The notes: a model not told the origin generated them from the letters alone. A stretch of 64,000 bases of DNA from Gammaproteobacteria bacterium (GCA_028279275.1 JANQOB010000010.1:55536-119535), one strand, 5' to 3'; shown: positions 51,519-59,413, counted from the stretch's first letter. Numbers and translations: made by a program.

Positions 51519-51595
51519 CGGGGCATAGCGCAGTCTGGTAGCGCATCTGCTTTGGGAGCAGAGGGTCGGGGGTTCAAATCCCTCTGCCCCGACCA
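51519..51595 (+). tRNA. tRNA-Pro (anticodon TGG)
   Basis: Complete cloverleaf: 7-bp acceptor CGGGGCA/TGCCCCG, D arm with GCGC stems, and anticodon stem TCTGC/GCAGA around loop TTTGGGA (anticodon TGG, G at 37 as usual for proline). The T arm is GAGGG-type with GGTTCAAATC, and CCA is encoded. A long hairpin follows. Its last 21 bases plus 5 more recur exactly at 51768-51793. Confidence 0.97.
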
Positions 51596-51598
51596 CTA

Positions 51599-51650
51599 TT
51601 TAAAAAATATACAAGCCTTCACCTAGCGTGAGGTTTGTATATTTTTTAAA
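51599..51650 (+). terminator. Long hairpin after tRNA-Pro
   Basis: Arms TTTAAAAAATATACAAGCC and GGTTTGTATATTTTTTAAA pair over 19 positions with one G-T wobble. The loop region has an inner TCAC/GTGA stem. The T-rich 3' arm makes it a likely terminator, active in both directions. Confidence 0.75.
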
Positions 51651-51730
51651 TTTGGTGGGCGAGAGGTTGGAACACCAATTAATGGGTTCACAAATTTGTC
51701 TGGAACAAATTTGGACAGGGACACAAAGTG

Positions 51731-51763
51731 GCGCTGGCCCGAAGGGCGAAGCGCAGGATGCGC
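51731..51763. repeat. Palindromic mini-repeats next to the tRNA-Pro scar
   Basis: Two overlapping hairpins: GCGCT-N14-AGCGC with GCCC-GAA-GGGC nested inside, then GCGC-AGGAT-GCGC. They lie immediately before the second copy of the tRNA-Pro 3' end and are more GC-rich than their surroundings. Confidence 0.65.
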
Positions 51764-51767
51764 GAAG

Positions 51768-51793
51768 CAAATCCCTCTGCCCCGACCACTATT
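51768..51793 (+). repeat. 26-bp direct repeat of the tRNA-Pro 3' end (att-like)
   Basis: Exact copy of 51575-51600, covering the 3' half of the T loop, the acceptor strand, the CCA and five more bases. The 193-bp offset between copies is what remains after insertion at, or deletion from, a tRNA 3' end by a tyrosine-recombinase element. No integrase gene is present in the window next to it. Confidence 0.8.
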
Positions 51794-51812
51794 CAAAATA
51801 CTTACTCTTTAG

Positions 51813-52094
51813 CTATTCGCGTGTAGTCCGTGTAATTTTGTATGCATAAACATAGGTGGGATTATCCCCACCACTAAATCCACCACATGAGCCGAGATCC
51901 AGAAAATACTTTTCTATACTTCGTGCTTGCGATTCTGATCCAGCATCTCTATAAATCCATGCGCCCCCTTCTTCTTGCACGTTGTGATCATTAAATAGTT
52001 TATCTCGCGGGTTAGTTGCTCTTCCTACATACCAAATTGCACTAGACCCACCACATCTATTTATGTAATCAGTAATTTCGTTTTCAATACTCAT
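51813..52094 (-). CDS. Small GIY-YIG-like protein, uncertain
   Basis: About 93 residues from the ATG at 52094 (AAGGG eight bases upstream). The N-terminal strand reads SSAIWYVGRATNPRDKLF, like the second half of a GIY-YIG nuclease core. A later helix has an acidic residue (SIEKYFLDLG) and is followed by CGGFSGGDNPTYVYAYK. The first GIY strand is not obvious, so nuclease activity is uncertain. An upstream extension to 52184 would read through a large hairpin and is unlikely to be translated. It lies just inside the tRNA-Pro scar, in accessory-looking sequence. Confidence 0.45.
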   Translation of the reverse strand: MSIENEITDYINRCGGSSAIWYVGRATNPRDKLFNDHNVQEEGGAWIYRDAGSESQARSIEKYFLDLGSCGGFSGGDNPTYVYAYKITRTTRE

Positions 52095-52114
52095 TTCAAA
52101 CCCTTGTCTAAAAT

Positions 52115-52176
52115 GCTGCCTCACTTCCATCGCAAGGGTTAGAGGTTTGTGCGATTTCAAGGAGATGTGAGGCAGC
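52115..52176 (-). promoter_or_regulatory. Structured leader of the GIY-YIG-like gene
   Basis: Ten-base perfect arms GCTGCCTCAC and GTGAGGCAGC enclose 42 bases that contain a second stem, ATCGCA/TGCGAT. It lies between the MarR-like gene and the start of the GIY-YIG-like gene. It could terminate transcription from the former or act as a 5' leader of the latter. Confidence 0.5.
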
Positions 52177-52238
52177 TTGCTCATTAGAAATTGTATCGAG
52201 ACGATATGGAGACTCTGCGTACCAAGATATCTTGAATT

Positions 52239-52619
52239 TCATAACTGCTTCTTTACTTTGTCGTTAAGGCGTTTGAAAAATTGTTCACCTTTCTCACTCA
52301 AATTAACCTTTACTAATCTGTTGTCAGTTTCGTTTGAACGAATTGATAACAGTCCGAATCCTGGCAATCTTTTTTTAAGATCATTTGGGTCTTTCTTCCA
52401 TGACTTGTCTGATAACTCGTGTACCAGCTTAAAAGTAGTAGGAATAGTAGAATGTGTACTTAGGAGCGAATCAATTTCCTTAATTGTTAGATTAGGATTA
52501 ATAGCCACAATGCAGAGTACTTGTAAGTGTTTTGCTCTTATGCTCGGTGATACTTCCTCGCAAATCATTTCAACAATTTGCCCGCAAAGTAATAAATTGC
52601 ATTCATCAATCGTCCCCAT
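52239..52619 (-). CDS. MarR-like winged-helix protein
   Basis: A 126-residue protein with the MarR layout: an N-terminal helix (ECNLLLCGQIVEMI), HTH region LTIKEIDSLLSTHSTIPTTFKLVHELSDK, and wing plus terminal helix IRSNETDNRLVKVNLSEKGEQFFKRL. The last stretch is the strongest hint (D-x-R-x-x-x-V-x-L-S-x-K-G). The ligand is unknown. There is no clear ribosome site. A perfect 14-bp palindrome lies 71 bp upstream of its start (52690-52703) and may be its operator. Confidence 0.6.
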   Translation of the reverse strand: MGTIDECNLLLCGQIVEMICEEVSPSIRAKHLQVLCIVAINPNLTIKEIDSLLSTHSTIPTTFKLVHELSDKSWKKDPNDLKKRLPGFGLLSIRSNETDNRLVKVNLSEKGEQFFKRLNDKVKKQL

Positions 52620-52689
52620 TGTGGCAATTGTTAACTCTGTCTAAATACAGAGTAAAGCGAGTGATGTTAAGTCTGTCCCAATTAAATAA

Positions 52690-52703
52690 TTTCCAATTGG
52701 AAA
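52690..52703. promoter_or_regulatory. 14-bp perfect palindrome upstream of the MarR-like gene
   Basis: TTTCCAATTGGAAA, upstream of the minus-strand MarR-like gene. MarR proteins bind short perfect palindromes and often regulate themselves, so this is a candidate operator. No experimental basis. Confidence 0.4.
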
Positions 52704-52883
52704 CGAAATTGCAGAACTCTAGGAATTGATTTGAGTATCTAGAAACCTGTAGCTAGACCGACTTTTGTGGTAGCAAAAATCAGTTTTATTGCAAATCACA
52801 TTTGAGATGTCTAGCAGAATTGATTTGATATTTATGTTATTAAAGTAGTGATATATAAGAACTAAACATTACAAGGATTCGTA

Positions 52884-53114
52884 GTGAAATTAATTAAATA
52901 CAGTAAAGTAATTCATAAATATGAAATGGCTCCAGAAGAGATTGCGACTCAGTTTCTGGAGTCTGGCAGATTAGACCCGGAATTTACTAAGCCATTGTTA
53001 CAGCAGATATCGTTCTTTATTATCGATTCTTTACGGAGTTCGATTGATCCAGATGATAGTGCATATATATCTGAGTTAAATGAAGCTTGTAGAATTATTA
53101 AAGCTAAATTGTAA
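52884..53114 (+). CDS. Hypothetical protein, 76 residues
   Basis: GTG start with AAGGA eight bases upstream. The predicted protein is helical and acidic, with no signal or membrane segment (KYEMAPEEIATQFLESGRL and SSIDPDDSAYISELNEACRI). I recognise no family. It stands alone in the accessory-looking region between tRNA-Pro and the P450 gene. Confidence 0.45.
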   Translation: MKLIKYSKVIHKYEMAPEEIATQFLESGRLDPEFTKPLLQQISFFIIDSLRSSIDPDDSAYISELNEACRIIKAKL

Positions 53115-53262
53115 ATAAGACAATCTTGGGATAGGGCAAGCAATTCAATGATAAAAAGAAAATTTTAAAATATTGAATAAAGTAAATTAGGATATATCTG
53201 CGGTTGGGTGCCAGGGTTTGCAAATGAAACTCTAGGTAATATTTTAGATTGGGGAGATAACT

Positions 53263-53757
53263 ATGGGAGACGATTCAGGTAGAGGTATATTTTACGGACT
53301 ATTAGTAATAACAGGATTAGCAATTGCTTGGATTTATTTTGAACCATTAAGCGATTCGTACACAGGCTATTACAAAACATGCAAGTTCGATGAAAGAGAA
53401 AAAGAAGAAGAAGAAGGTGTGGGTTTAGGAAGTTTCGAGTCAGCATTTTGGAAATGCACTACTCCAGTTAATAAATGGAAAGAAGTAACGGCAATAAAAT
53501 TTACTCCAAACATAAATACACGAACTGTTGTTTACACAATTGGGGACAGTATTAAAGAGTTAAGAAATTGCACGATACTTGATCGTAAAAACTTTAGATG
53601 CCCACTGGAAAGACGCAAGTCGTATCAAGTAAGTATGAAAGACGGGAAGCTAACAAGATTTGGTAGTGATTTTAGTTATCAAGTTCTTAGCAAGTTTGAT
53701 GCATGGAAACTCAAATACGAAAATTGGGTTAATGAAAATTGGGCTAATGACCAATGA
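53263..53757 (+). CDS. Hypothetical single-pass membrane protein
   Basis: A 164-residue protein with a good ribosome site (GGGGAGA). One N-terminal transmembrane helix (GIFYGLLVITGLAIAWIYF, about 8-26) is followed by a charged, presumably periplasmic domain. The domain has four cysteines (KTCKFDE, WKCTTP, RNCTIL, FRCPLE) that could form two disulfides, and a KEEEEG cluster. No family is recognised. Reading on in the same frame past the stop gives a protein-like tail (see 53758-53895), so it may be a shortened gene. Confidence 0.5.
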   Translation: MGDDSGRGIFYGLLVITGLAIAWIYFEPLSDSYTGYYKTCKFDEREKEEEEGVGLGSFESAFWKCTTPVNKWKEVTAIKFTPNINTRTVVYTIGDSIKELRNCTILDRKNFRCPLERRKSYQVSMKDGKLTRFGSDFSYQVLSKFDAWKLKYENWVNENWANDQ

Positions 53758-53895
53758 GGTGCAATTTATGAATTTAGCTATGAATATAAAGATCAAAGTA
53801 GGTAGGAAAAAGTCTGTTTAGAAGATGCACTTGAGGAATTTCTGCCTACAGGCGGGAAAAGGAAACTTCAAAAGAGTGAGTTACCACATAAATAA
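53758..53895 (+). pseudogene. Possible decayed C-terminal extension
   Basis: In the frame of the preceding gene, after its TGA, the sequence continues GAIYEFSYEYKDQSR, then TAG (53803-53805), then EKVCLEDALEEFLPTGGKRK and on to a TAA at 53893-53895. Composition and codon choice look coding, which suggests a gene end lost to two stop mutations; chance cannot be excluded. The rest of the gap to 54037 holds only a weak hairpin (ACAAAC/GTTTGT near 53897-53920) and AT-rich sequence. Confidence 0.3.
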
Positions 53896-54037
53896 ACAAA
53901 CTATTTAAAATGGTTTGTAAGCCCCTTCATTTTGGTTACGGTTTAGAAGATCTCTGTAGGCAAAAAATCATTTCCATTTTGAAAATATTTGTTTTTACAA
54001 TATTTTATTGACATAAATATTTGATAGAGGTAATCAC

Positions 54038-54068
54038 TTGACTCTGGAGTATATTCAGAGTTTAGAGT
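54038..54068 (+). promoter_or_regulatory. MerR-type promoter/operator (19-bp spacer)
   Basis: TTGACT and TAGAGT are separated by 19 bp. Between and overlapping them is the dyad ACTCTG-N9-CAGAGT (54041-54061), the arrangement recognised by MerR-family activators that realign an over-long spacer. A second dyad, GGAGTAT/ATACTCC (54046-54052 and 54070-54076), overlaps it. It precedes merR itself, which implies autoregulation. Confidence 0.7.
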
Positions 54069-54092
54069 CATACTCCAATACAAGGGGCCAGT

Positions 54093-54956
54093 ATGGAATT
54101 CAAAATCGGTAAACTTTCCGAAGAAACCGGTATCAGCGTTGATACAATTCGATATTATGAAAAACAAGGACTTATTGAACCAGTAGATAGAAGAATATCT
54201 GGATATAGAATATTCAATACCGGTTCAATCAAAGAGGTTGAGTTTATAAAACGAGCACAGGCACTCGGCTTTACTATCTCTGAAATCAAAAAGCTCATCG
54301 AGATTGATAAACACCAAGATAGTATCGATGATCTATTAGAGGTTTTGCGCAAAAAGACACGAGATCTTAAAAAGCTACTCTCCGATACTTCTAGAATTAC
54401 ACGTGCACTTAATATTATTGAGGCGGAGTGTGCTTGCTCTAATGGCAAAAGTTTCACTGATTTGTTGTTTTCTGATTATGTTGAAGAAGTAAGGCATTCG
54501 TGCTCGTTCAACAACACTTACTTATTGGAAACGGGTGAATGGAATATTACTGGACATACGAAATCACAAGATGGTGAAGTACATGATTTAGTTGGACTTT
54601 CAACAATAATGCATGAGCCTAGAATCTGGACTATTAGAAATGACCTTGTAATTGGAGGCCAGCCTGTAGGTGCAGTAATACTTCATGTTCCGCCTATTGT
54701 TAATGACACTGAAGTGTCAAAGTATGTAGGGAACTGTTGCTTGTATGGAGATGTAAGGGGAAAACTTGTTCTTTCATCAAACATCGTTTACAAATATTAT
54801 GAAATACCCGAATGTGACTATACTGGATTCGAGCATTATAAAAAGTTAAGTGACGAAGTTTACGATGTTAATGGTGCTATTATTAATGATCAAACAACTG
54901 TACTCCAGTGGCAATACCAGCTCGAAAGAACTGAGAGTGGTGTCCCTTCCTCCTAA
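54093..54956 (+). CDS. MerR-family regulator with long unknown C-terminal domain
   Basis: A 287-residue protein. Residues 1-70 are a clear MerR winged HTH (KIGKLSEETGISVDTIRYYEKQGLI...ISGYRIF), followed by a dimerisation coiled coil (about 75-110) and a CAC motif (residues ~112-114) that could bind metal. The remaining ~170 residues (from CSFNNTYLLETGEW) are predicted beta-rich, with CC and CDYTGF cysteine motifs. They match no effector domain I know; most metal MerR proteins are only ~140 residues. It has its own MerR-type promoter and lies 270 bp before the P450 gene on the same strand. Confidence 0.75.
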   Translation: MEFKIGKLSEETGISVDTIRYYEKQGLIEPVDRRISGYRIFNTGSIKEVEFIKRAQALGFTISEIKKLIEIDKHQDSIDDLLEVLRKKTRDLKKLLSDTSRITRALNIIEAECACSNGKSFTDLLFSDYVEEVRHSCSFNNTYLLETGEWNITGHTKSQDGEVHDLVGLSTIMHEPRIWTIRNDLVIGGQPVGAVILHVPPIVNDTEVSKYVGNCCLYGDVRGKLVLSSNIVYKYYEIPECDYTGFEHYKKLSDEVYDVNGAIINDQTTVLQWQYQLERTESGVPSS

Positions 54957-55206
54957 TGTCTTAGCTGACATATCAAAATTAATGCTTAAGCCATTGCTTT
55001 ATCCATGTAAGGCTAACATTTCAAGTTCTACTCAATGTAGAAAGTTCTTTGAAATTAATAACTTGGTATTAAAATAAAGCCGCTATTTAGGGCCGGAATT
55101 CAAATCTAACTACCCAAAGTAGCCCTGACGGGCATTTCACGCTGCTAGTAATCACCTGGCGACTCGGTACAACTTATTTTCTTTGTCATATAAACAACAC
55201 GACGAT

Positions 55207-55224
55207 GTTCTACTAAGATAGAAC
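55207..55224 (+). promoter_or_regulatory. Inverted repeat covering the P450 ribosome site
   Basis: GTTCTA-CTAAGA-TAGAAC is a perfect 6-bp dyad ending one base before the P450 ATG. No ordinary Shine-Dalgarno sequence is visible there. It may be a regulator's operator or an RNA hairpin limiting translation. Confidence 0.4.
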
Positions 55225-55225
55225 T

Positions 55226-56521
55226 ATGTCAAAGAGCTCATTACCGCCTGGCCCCAAACAAGCATTCAGCCTAAATGCTGATGAACAATCCTTTGAATTG
55301 ATTGGGAATCTACTGAGCGAGTATGGAGATATTGTTAGTTTGCCAAGCCCGGATGGTAAACCCCCACAAATAATCATTAATCATCCTGATTACATTAAAG
55401 AAATATTTGTAACCGAACATAAAAGTATGCAAAAAGGCACAGGATTTGATCGTGTGAAAATTTTGCTTGGCAATGGGCTTATTGTGAGTGATGGGGAGTT
55501 TTGGCAACGTCAAAAACGCATGATTCAGCCGATGTTCCATAAAAATGTATTGCAGAAAGTTCACACTACTATGTGTGAATGCAATATTCGTTTGGTTGAA
55601 AACTGGAAAGCTAAATCAGAACAGGGAGAGAGTATCAATGTAACTAAAGATACTTGTTACCTTGCTTTAGAAATTATTCTACGCGCACTATTTAGTGAAG
55701 ATTACGATGAAATGTCCTATAAAGGAGTAAATCCTTTTTTCGTCTTAGCCGAACATACCGAACGTGATTTAGATTTAGTCGTTAAATTTCATAGTTTAGG
55801 CAAGTATGTCAAGCGTTGTATGCAAGATCGTATCCAACATGAACGTTATCCTGATGATTTGCTGTCTATGTTGATGTTAACGGAGGATAAAATCACTCAA
55901 GAGCGAATGACTGAAAAAGAAGTGTTAGATGAAGTCATGACGTTAATCGTTGCGGCACACGAAACGACAGCGGCTACGGTTAATTGGATTTGGTATTTTC
56001 TATCTGAAAATGATCAGGTTCTTGCGAGTGTTAGGGATGAAATTAATCGTCTAGACTCAAACCCACCCAGTTTTGAAGCCTTGCAAAACCTGCCTTACAT
56101 TCGACAAGTAATTGACGAGGCATTACGAATGTATCCACCCGGTTGGTTACTAAGTCGAGAGGCGATTGATAGAGTTGAGCTTGGGGGTTATCAATTAGAC
56201 GCAGGTACAAATATTTTTATTTCTCCCTATTATGTACACCGACATGAGGAATTTTGGCAGTCGCCCGAGCAATTTGATCCACAGCGCTTTTCTGAAAGCC
56301 ATGCCAAGCAGATCAATCGTTATACCTATTTTCCATTTTCTATGGGACAAAGAAGATGTCCAGGCGAAATATTTGCATTGATTGAAATGCAAGTTCATTT
56401 CGCTTATGTTTGCAAACACTTGGATATGAAATATATTAAAGACAAGCCAATAATATTAGAGCCTTTGATTAATCTGCGAACGCAACAAGATTTCTACATG
56501 CAAGCACAGCCCCGCCATTAA
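55226..56521 (+). CDS. Cytochrome P450
   Basis: Soluble heme monooxygenase of 431 residues. The I-helix oxygen-activation motif is AAHETTAATV (about 243-252), the K-helix ExxR motif is EALRMYPPGW, the PERF-like motif is FDPQRFSE, and the heme loop FSMGQRRCPGE has ligand C378. In style it is closest to bacterial fatty-acid- or CYP4/CYP102-like hydroxylases. The gene 26 bp downstream encodes an acyl-AMP ligase with a carrier domain, so oxidation of a carrier-bound fatty acyl chain is a reasonable inference. No ferredoxin or reductase gene is nearby, so electrons must come from elsewhere. Confidence 0.93.
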   Translation: MSKSSLPPGPKQAFSLNADEQSFELIGNLLSEYGDIVSLPSPDGKPPQIIINHPDYIKEIFVTEHKSMQKGTGFDRVKILLGNGLIVSDGEFWQRQKRMIQPMFHKNVLQKVHTTMCECNIRLVENWKAKSEQGESINVTKDTCYLALEIILRALFSEDYDEMSYKGVNPFFVLAEHTERDLDLVVKFHSLGKYVKRCMQDRIQHERYPDDLLSMLMLTEDKITQERMTEKEVLDEVMTLIVAAHETTAATVNWIWYFLSENDQVLASVRDEINRLDSNPPSFEALQNLPYIRQVIDEALRMYPPGWLLSREAIDRVELGGYQLDAGTNIFISPYYVHRHEEFWQSPEQFDPQRFSESHAKQINRYTYFPFSMGQRRCPGEIFALIEMQVHFAYVCKHLDMKYIKDKPIILEPLINLRTQQDFYMQAQPRH

Positions 56522-56547
56522 TTCTTGGCAATTCAAATAAATATTTA

Positions 56548-58530
56548 ATGATTCAATTTCAAACTTTAGTCGCTGCGCTCGAGCACAATCGAAGTGATGA
56601 TCGATTTGTGGGCTTTATCAATGGTCAAGATCAAGAAAAAGTTATTACGTTTAATGAGCTTTATGAGCGTGCATTAGGTTTACTTAATATATTGCAGGAG
56701 AAAGGTGTTAGCCAAGGCGACTATCTGATCTTAAATCTAAATGATAATGAACAAATGGTTGATGTGTTTTGGGCCTGCCAGTTGGGTGGTATCATTCCTG
56801 TGCCGTTGGCTATAGGCATCAGCGATCAACATCGTCAAAAAGTATTTAATGTTTACAAACAGTTAACTTCTAAAGAATTAAATAAAGCTTATTTGTATAC
56901 GGACCGCAAAACGCTGCATAAGTTACAAACAAGTGCTACTGATCAATCCGAAAATACGTTATGGCAGTCATTGTCAGCAAATGCAATTCTCACGGATGAT
57001 GTTGTTGATGTTTCTCATCCTGGACAAATTGCCAATGTCCAACCTGAAGATATTTCTTTCATTCAATTTTCTTCTGGCTCCACGGGCAGTCCCAAAGGAG
57101 TGGTACTTAAACATCGTAATCTGTTAGCCAATATTGATGGAATTCAACAGGCTGCACAATTTACAACAAACGATATTAGTTTGAGTTGGATGCCACTTAC
57201 TCATGACATGGGATTGATTGGATTTCATTTAAATCCAGTCGTGTGTAATTACAGTCACTACATTATGCGAACAGACTTGTTCGTGCGCAGGCCTTTGTAT
57301 TGGATGACTGCAGCAAGTGATAAAAAAGCTAACGTATTATGTTCACCTAACTTTGGCTATAAGCATTTTTTAAATGCATATCATCGAAAAGGATTGGAAG
57401 ACATTGATCTTTCTCATATGCGCTTAATTTTCAATGGCGCTGAACCCATATCCGTTAACTTATGTGAGCAATTTACTAACGAATTGGCACAATATGGTTT
57501 ACCAAAAAACAGTATGTTTCCTGTTTACGGCCTAGCGGAAGCAAGCTTGGCTGTTAGCTTTCCTGAGGTGGGTGCTGATTTAGAAGTACTTAACGTAATA
57601 CGTGAGTCAATCGCTATTCTTTCAAGTCCGACATTAGCATCGGAAACTGAAGCGGCTTCTACGTTAGTGGGTGTAGGGCAAATTATTCCTCATTGTAATG
57701 TCAGAATAAGTGATGAATCGGGTAAAGAGCTCCCAGATAACACGGTTGGACATATACATATTGGAGGTAAAAACGTTACGGAGGAGATTATAGGTGATGA
57801 TGGCACGATTTTTTTCGATGGCGGCTGGGTAAATACAGGGGATCTTGGTTTTGTTTCTAATAAAGGATTATTTATTACAGGAAGATATAAAGAAATTCTG
57901 TTCGTGAACGGTCAAAATTTCTATCCGCATGATATTGAAAATTCCTTGCAGAACATTGAAGGTTTAGAGCAAGCACTTGAGTTAGGTAAGGCTGTAGTTA
58001 CTGGTGTGACTTCTAATATAAATGATTTAGAGCAAGTGCTTATCTTTGTTTTACATAAAGGTACAGTAGATGAATTTAAAACGATTGCTACAAAGATTAG
58101 AACTAACGTAAATGAACAATTTGGAATAGAAGTTCATCATGTTATCCCAATAAGAAAAATTCCTAAAACAACAAGCGGGAAAATACAACGTTCGGCTTTA
58201 GCAGATGCTTATTTAGACGGGGACTATAAAGACATACTGCAAGAGCTTTCTCACCAGCCCATTGCTGATACTATTGAAGAAGACAATCAAGATGAAATTG
58301 TTAATGCAATTCAAAAAATTTGTTTAGAAGCTTTACCTGATAAAACTTTTAGCGTTAATGACAGTTTATTGGAATTGGGCGCCAGTTCGCTTTCTTTGGT
58401 AGAAATACACTCCGGTTTAGACGAGCTCTACCCGGGGCAAATAGAAATCACTGACTTAGTGGATCATCCGACGATTACTGACCTAGCAGCTTTCATAAAG
58501 AGCAAGGAATCATTCGCTGTGAGTAGCTAG
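56548..58530 (+). CDS. Fatty acyl-AMP ligase fused to an acyl carrier domain
   Basis: A 660-residue two-domain protein. The adenylation domain (about 1-560) shows the ATP loop FSSGSTGSPKGVVLKHRN, the FAAL-like block SWMPLTHDMGLIGFHLNP, YGLAEASLAV, GWVNTGDLGF and the catalytic lysine in TTSGKIQRS. The carrier domain (about 585-655) has the phosphopantetheine serine S614 in LELGASSLSL. Such proteins activate a free fatty acid and load it onto their own carrier. With the P450 upstream and two acyltransferases convergent downstream (4-bp overlap at the stops) it probably feeds an acyl chain into a modified lipid. CoA ligase activity is a less likely alternative. Confidence 0.88.
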   Translation: MIQFQTLVAALEHNRSDDRFVGFINGQDQEKVITFNELYERALGLLNILQEKGVSQGDYLILNLNDNEQMVDVFWACQLGGIIPVPLAIGISDQHRQKVFNVYKQLTSKELNKAYLYTDRKTLHKLQTSATDQSENTLWQSLSANAILTDDVVDVSHPGQIANVQPEDISFIQFSSGSTGSPKGVVLKHRNLLANIDGIQQAAQFTTNDISLSWMPLTHDMGLIGFHLNPVVCNYSHYIMRTDLFVRRPLYWMTAASDKKANVLCSPNFGYKHFLNAYHRKGLEDIDLSHMRLIFNGAEPISVNLCEQFTNELAQYGLPKNSMFPVYGLAEASLAVSFPEVGADLEVLNVIRESIAILSSPTLASETEAASTLVGVGQIIPHCNVRISDESGKELPDNTVGHIHIGGKNVTEEIIGDDGTIFFDGGWVNTGDLGFVSNKGLFITGRYKEILFVNGQNFYPHDIENSLQNIEGLEQALELGKAVVTGVTSNINDLEQVLIFVLHKGTVDEFKTIATKIRTNVNEQFGIEVHHVIPIRKIPKTTSGKIQRSALADAYLDGDYKDILQELSHQPIADTIEEDNQDEIVNAIQKICLEALPDKTFSVNDSLLELGASSLSLVEIHSGLDELYPGQIEITDLVDHPTITDLAAFIKSKESFAVSS

Positions 58531-59384
58531 CTATAGAGAGATTTTTTCTTTTTCCATCTTTTATGAATCCATAGCCAGTCTTCCGGATCTTTTAAAATTT
58601 GTTGCTCTACTGCGTCCACATATGATTGCGTTATCGTTGAGGTGTCTTTTTGATAAGGTGGTTCAGCAAGCAGCTTGAAACTTGCATGATACTTACCTCG
58701 GTTGATTCGTTCTAAGTCCATGAAAAATACAGGATACTTAAATAAAGCAGCTATTTTTTCCAAACCTAAATAAAAAGGTGTGTCTTGATTTAAAAAAGTC
58801 GTCCAGTAAGCATCATCACGACGACGAGGTGCTTGGTCAGGTGCGATAGCAATGATTCGCGTTTGTTTGGAACGTTTTATTAAATCTGTTATGCAGGTTT
58901 TAGCAGGAGTCAGTGTGATTCCATACTGTGAACGTGATTCGAGGGCTAATTCATTAATCCATTTTTGATGCAGTGGTTTATATATGCCGTCGATGGGGTG
59001 TTTAAAAAACTGACTTGCGGCTAGGATCGCCCATTCCTGGTTACATTGATGAGCTAACGCTAAAACTATTGTTTGGTTATTATTTAGTGTGTTTTCAATT
59101 ATTTCGCTATTGCTAAAAGTAACAAATTGAGAAATTTCATTTGGTTTTAGGTTAATGGTTTTAAGTATTTCCATTAATATTTCAGAAAAATTACGATAAT
59201 TTCTTTTCAATAATTTTCTTTGTTCTTTGCTGTTTAGGCCAGGAAATGAATTGAGAATATTCTTTTCTGCAATATCACGTCTAAACCTAACAATATAAAA
59301 AAGTAAAAAATAAACCGGCCGTGATAATCCATACAATGCTGGCAACGGCAAGGCTGCGATGAGTTTTAGTATTGTTTTACGCAA
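58527..59384 (-). CDS. LpxL/HtrB-family acyltransferase, second of a tandem pair
   Basis: A 285-residue membrane-associated acyltransferase of the lipid A late-acyltransferase superfamily. It has an N-terminal hydrophobic helix, the catalytic HQCNQE (H112, E117: the HX4E form), IYKPLHQKWINEL (substrate arginine/lysine block) and APDQAPRRRDDAYW. Related enzymes use acyl-ACP to add secondary chains to lipid A, or acylate other lipids such as aminolipids and pigments. It is a paralogue of the gene just upstream (29 bp), and its stop overlaps that of the FAAL gene. The pair may be ordinary LpxL/LpxM or dedicated to the adjacent P450/FAAL product. Confidence 0.82.
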   Translation of the reverse strand: MRKTILKLIAALPLPALYGLSRPVYFLLFYIVRFRRDIAEKNILNSFPGLNSKEQRKLLKRNYRNFSEILMEILKTINLKPNEISQFVTFSNSEIIENTLNNNQTIVLALAHQCNQEWAILAASQFFKHPIDGIYKPLHQKWINELALESRSQYGITLTPAKTCITDLIKRSKQTRIIAIAPDQAPRRRDDAYWTTFLNQDTPFYLGLEKIAALFKYPVFFMDLERINRGKYHASFKLLAEPPYQKDTSTITQSYVDAVEQQILKDPEDWLWIHKRWKKKKSLYS

Positions 59385-59413
59385 GAAAATGTATGTATTG
59401 TTATTTGAAAACT

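Noticed and set aside
52177..52644. Plus-strand frame of 155 codons over the MarR-like gene
   Set aside because: It lies opposite a better protein with a recognisable winged-helix pattern, and has no ribosome site or family resemblance.
54850..55077. Frame of 75 codons overlapping the merR 3' end
   Set aside because: It starts inside merR in another frame, is hydrophobic by chance and has no ribosome site; most of it is non-coding.
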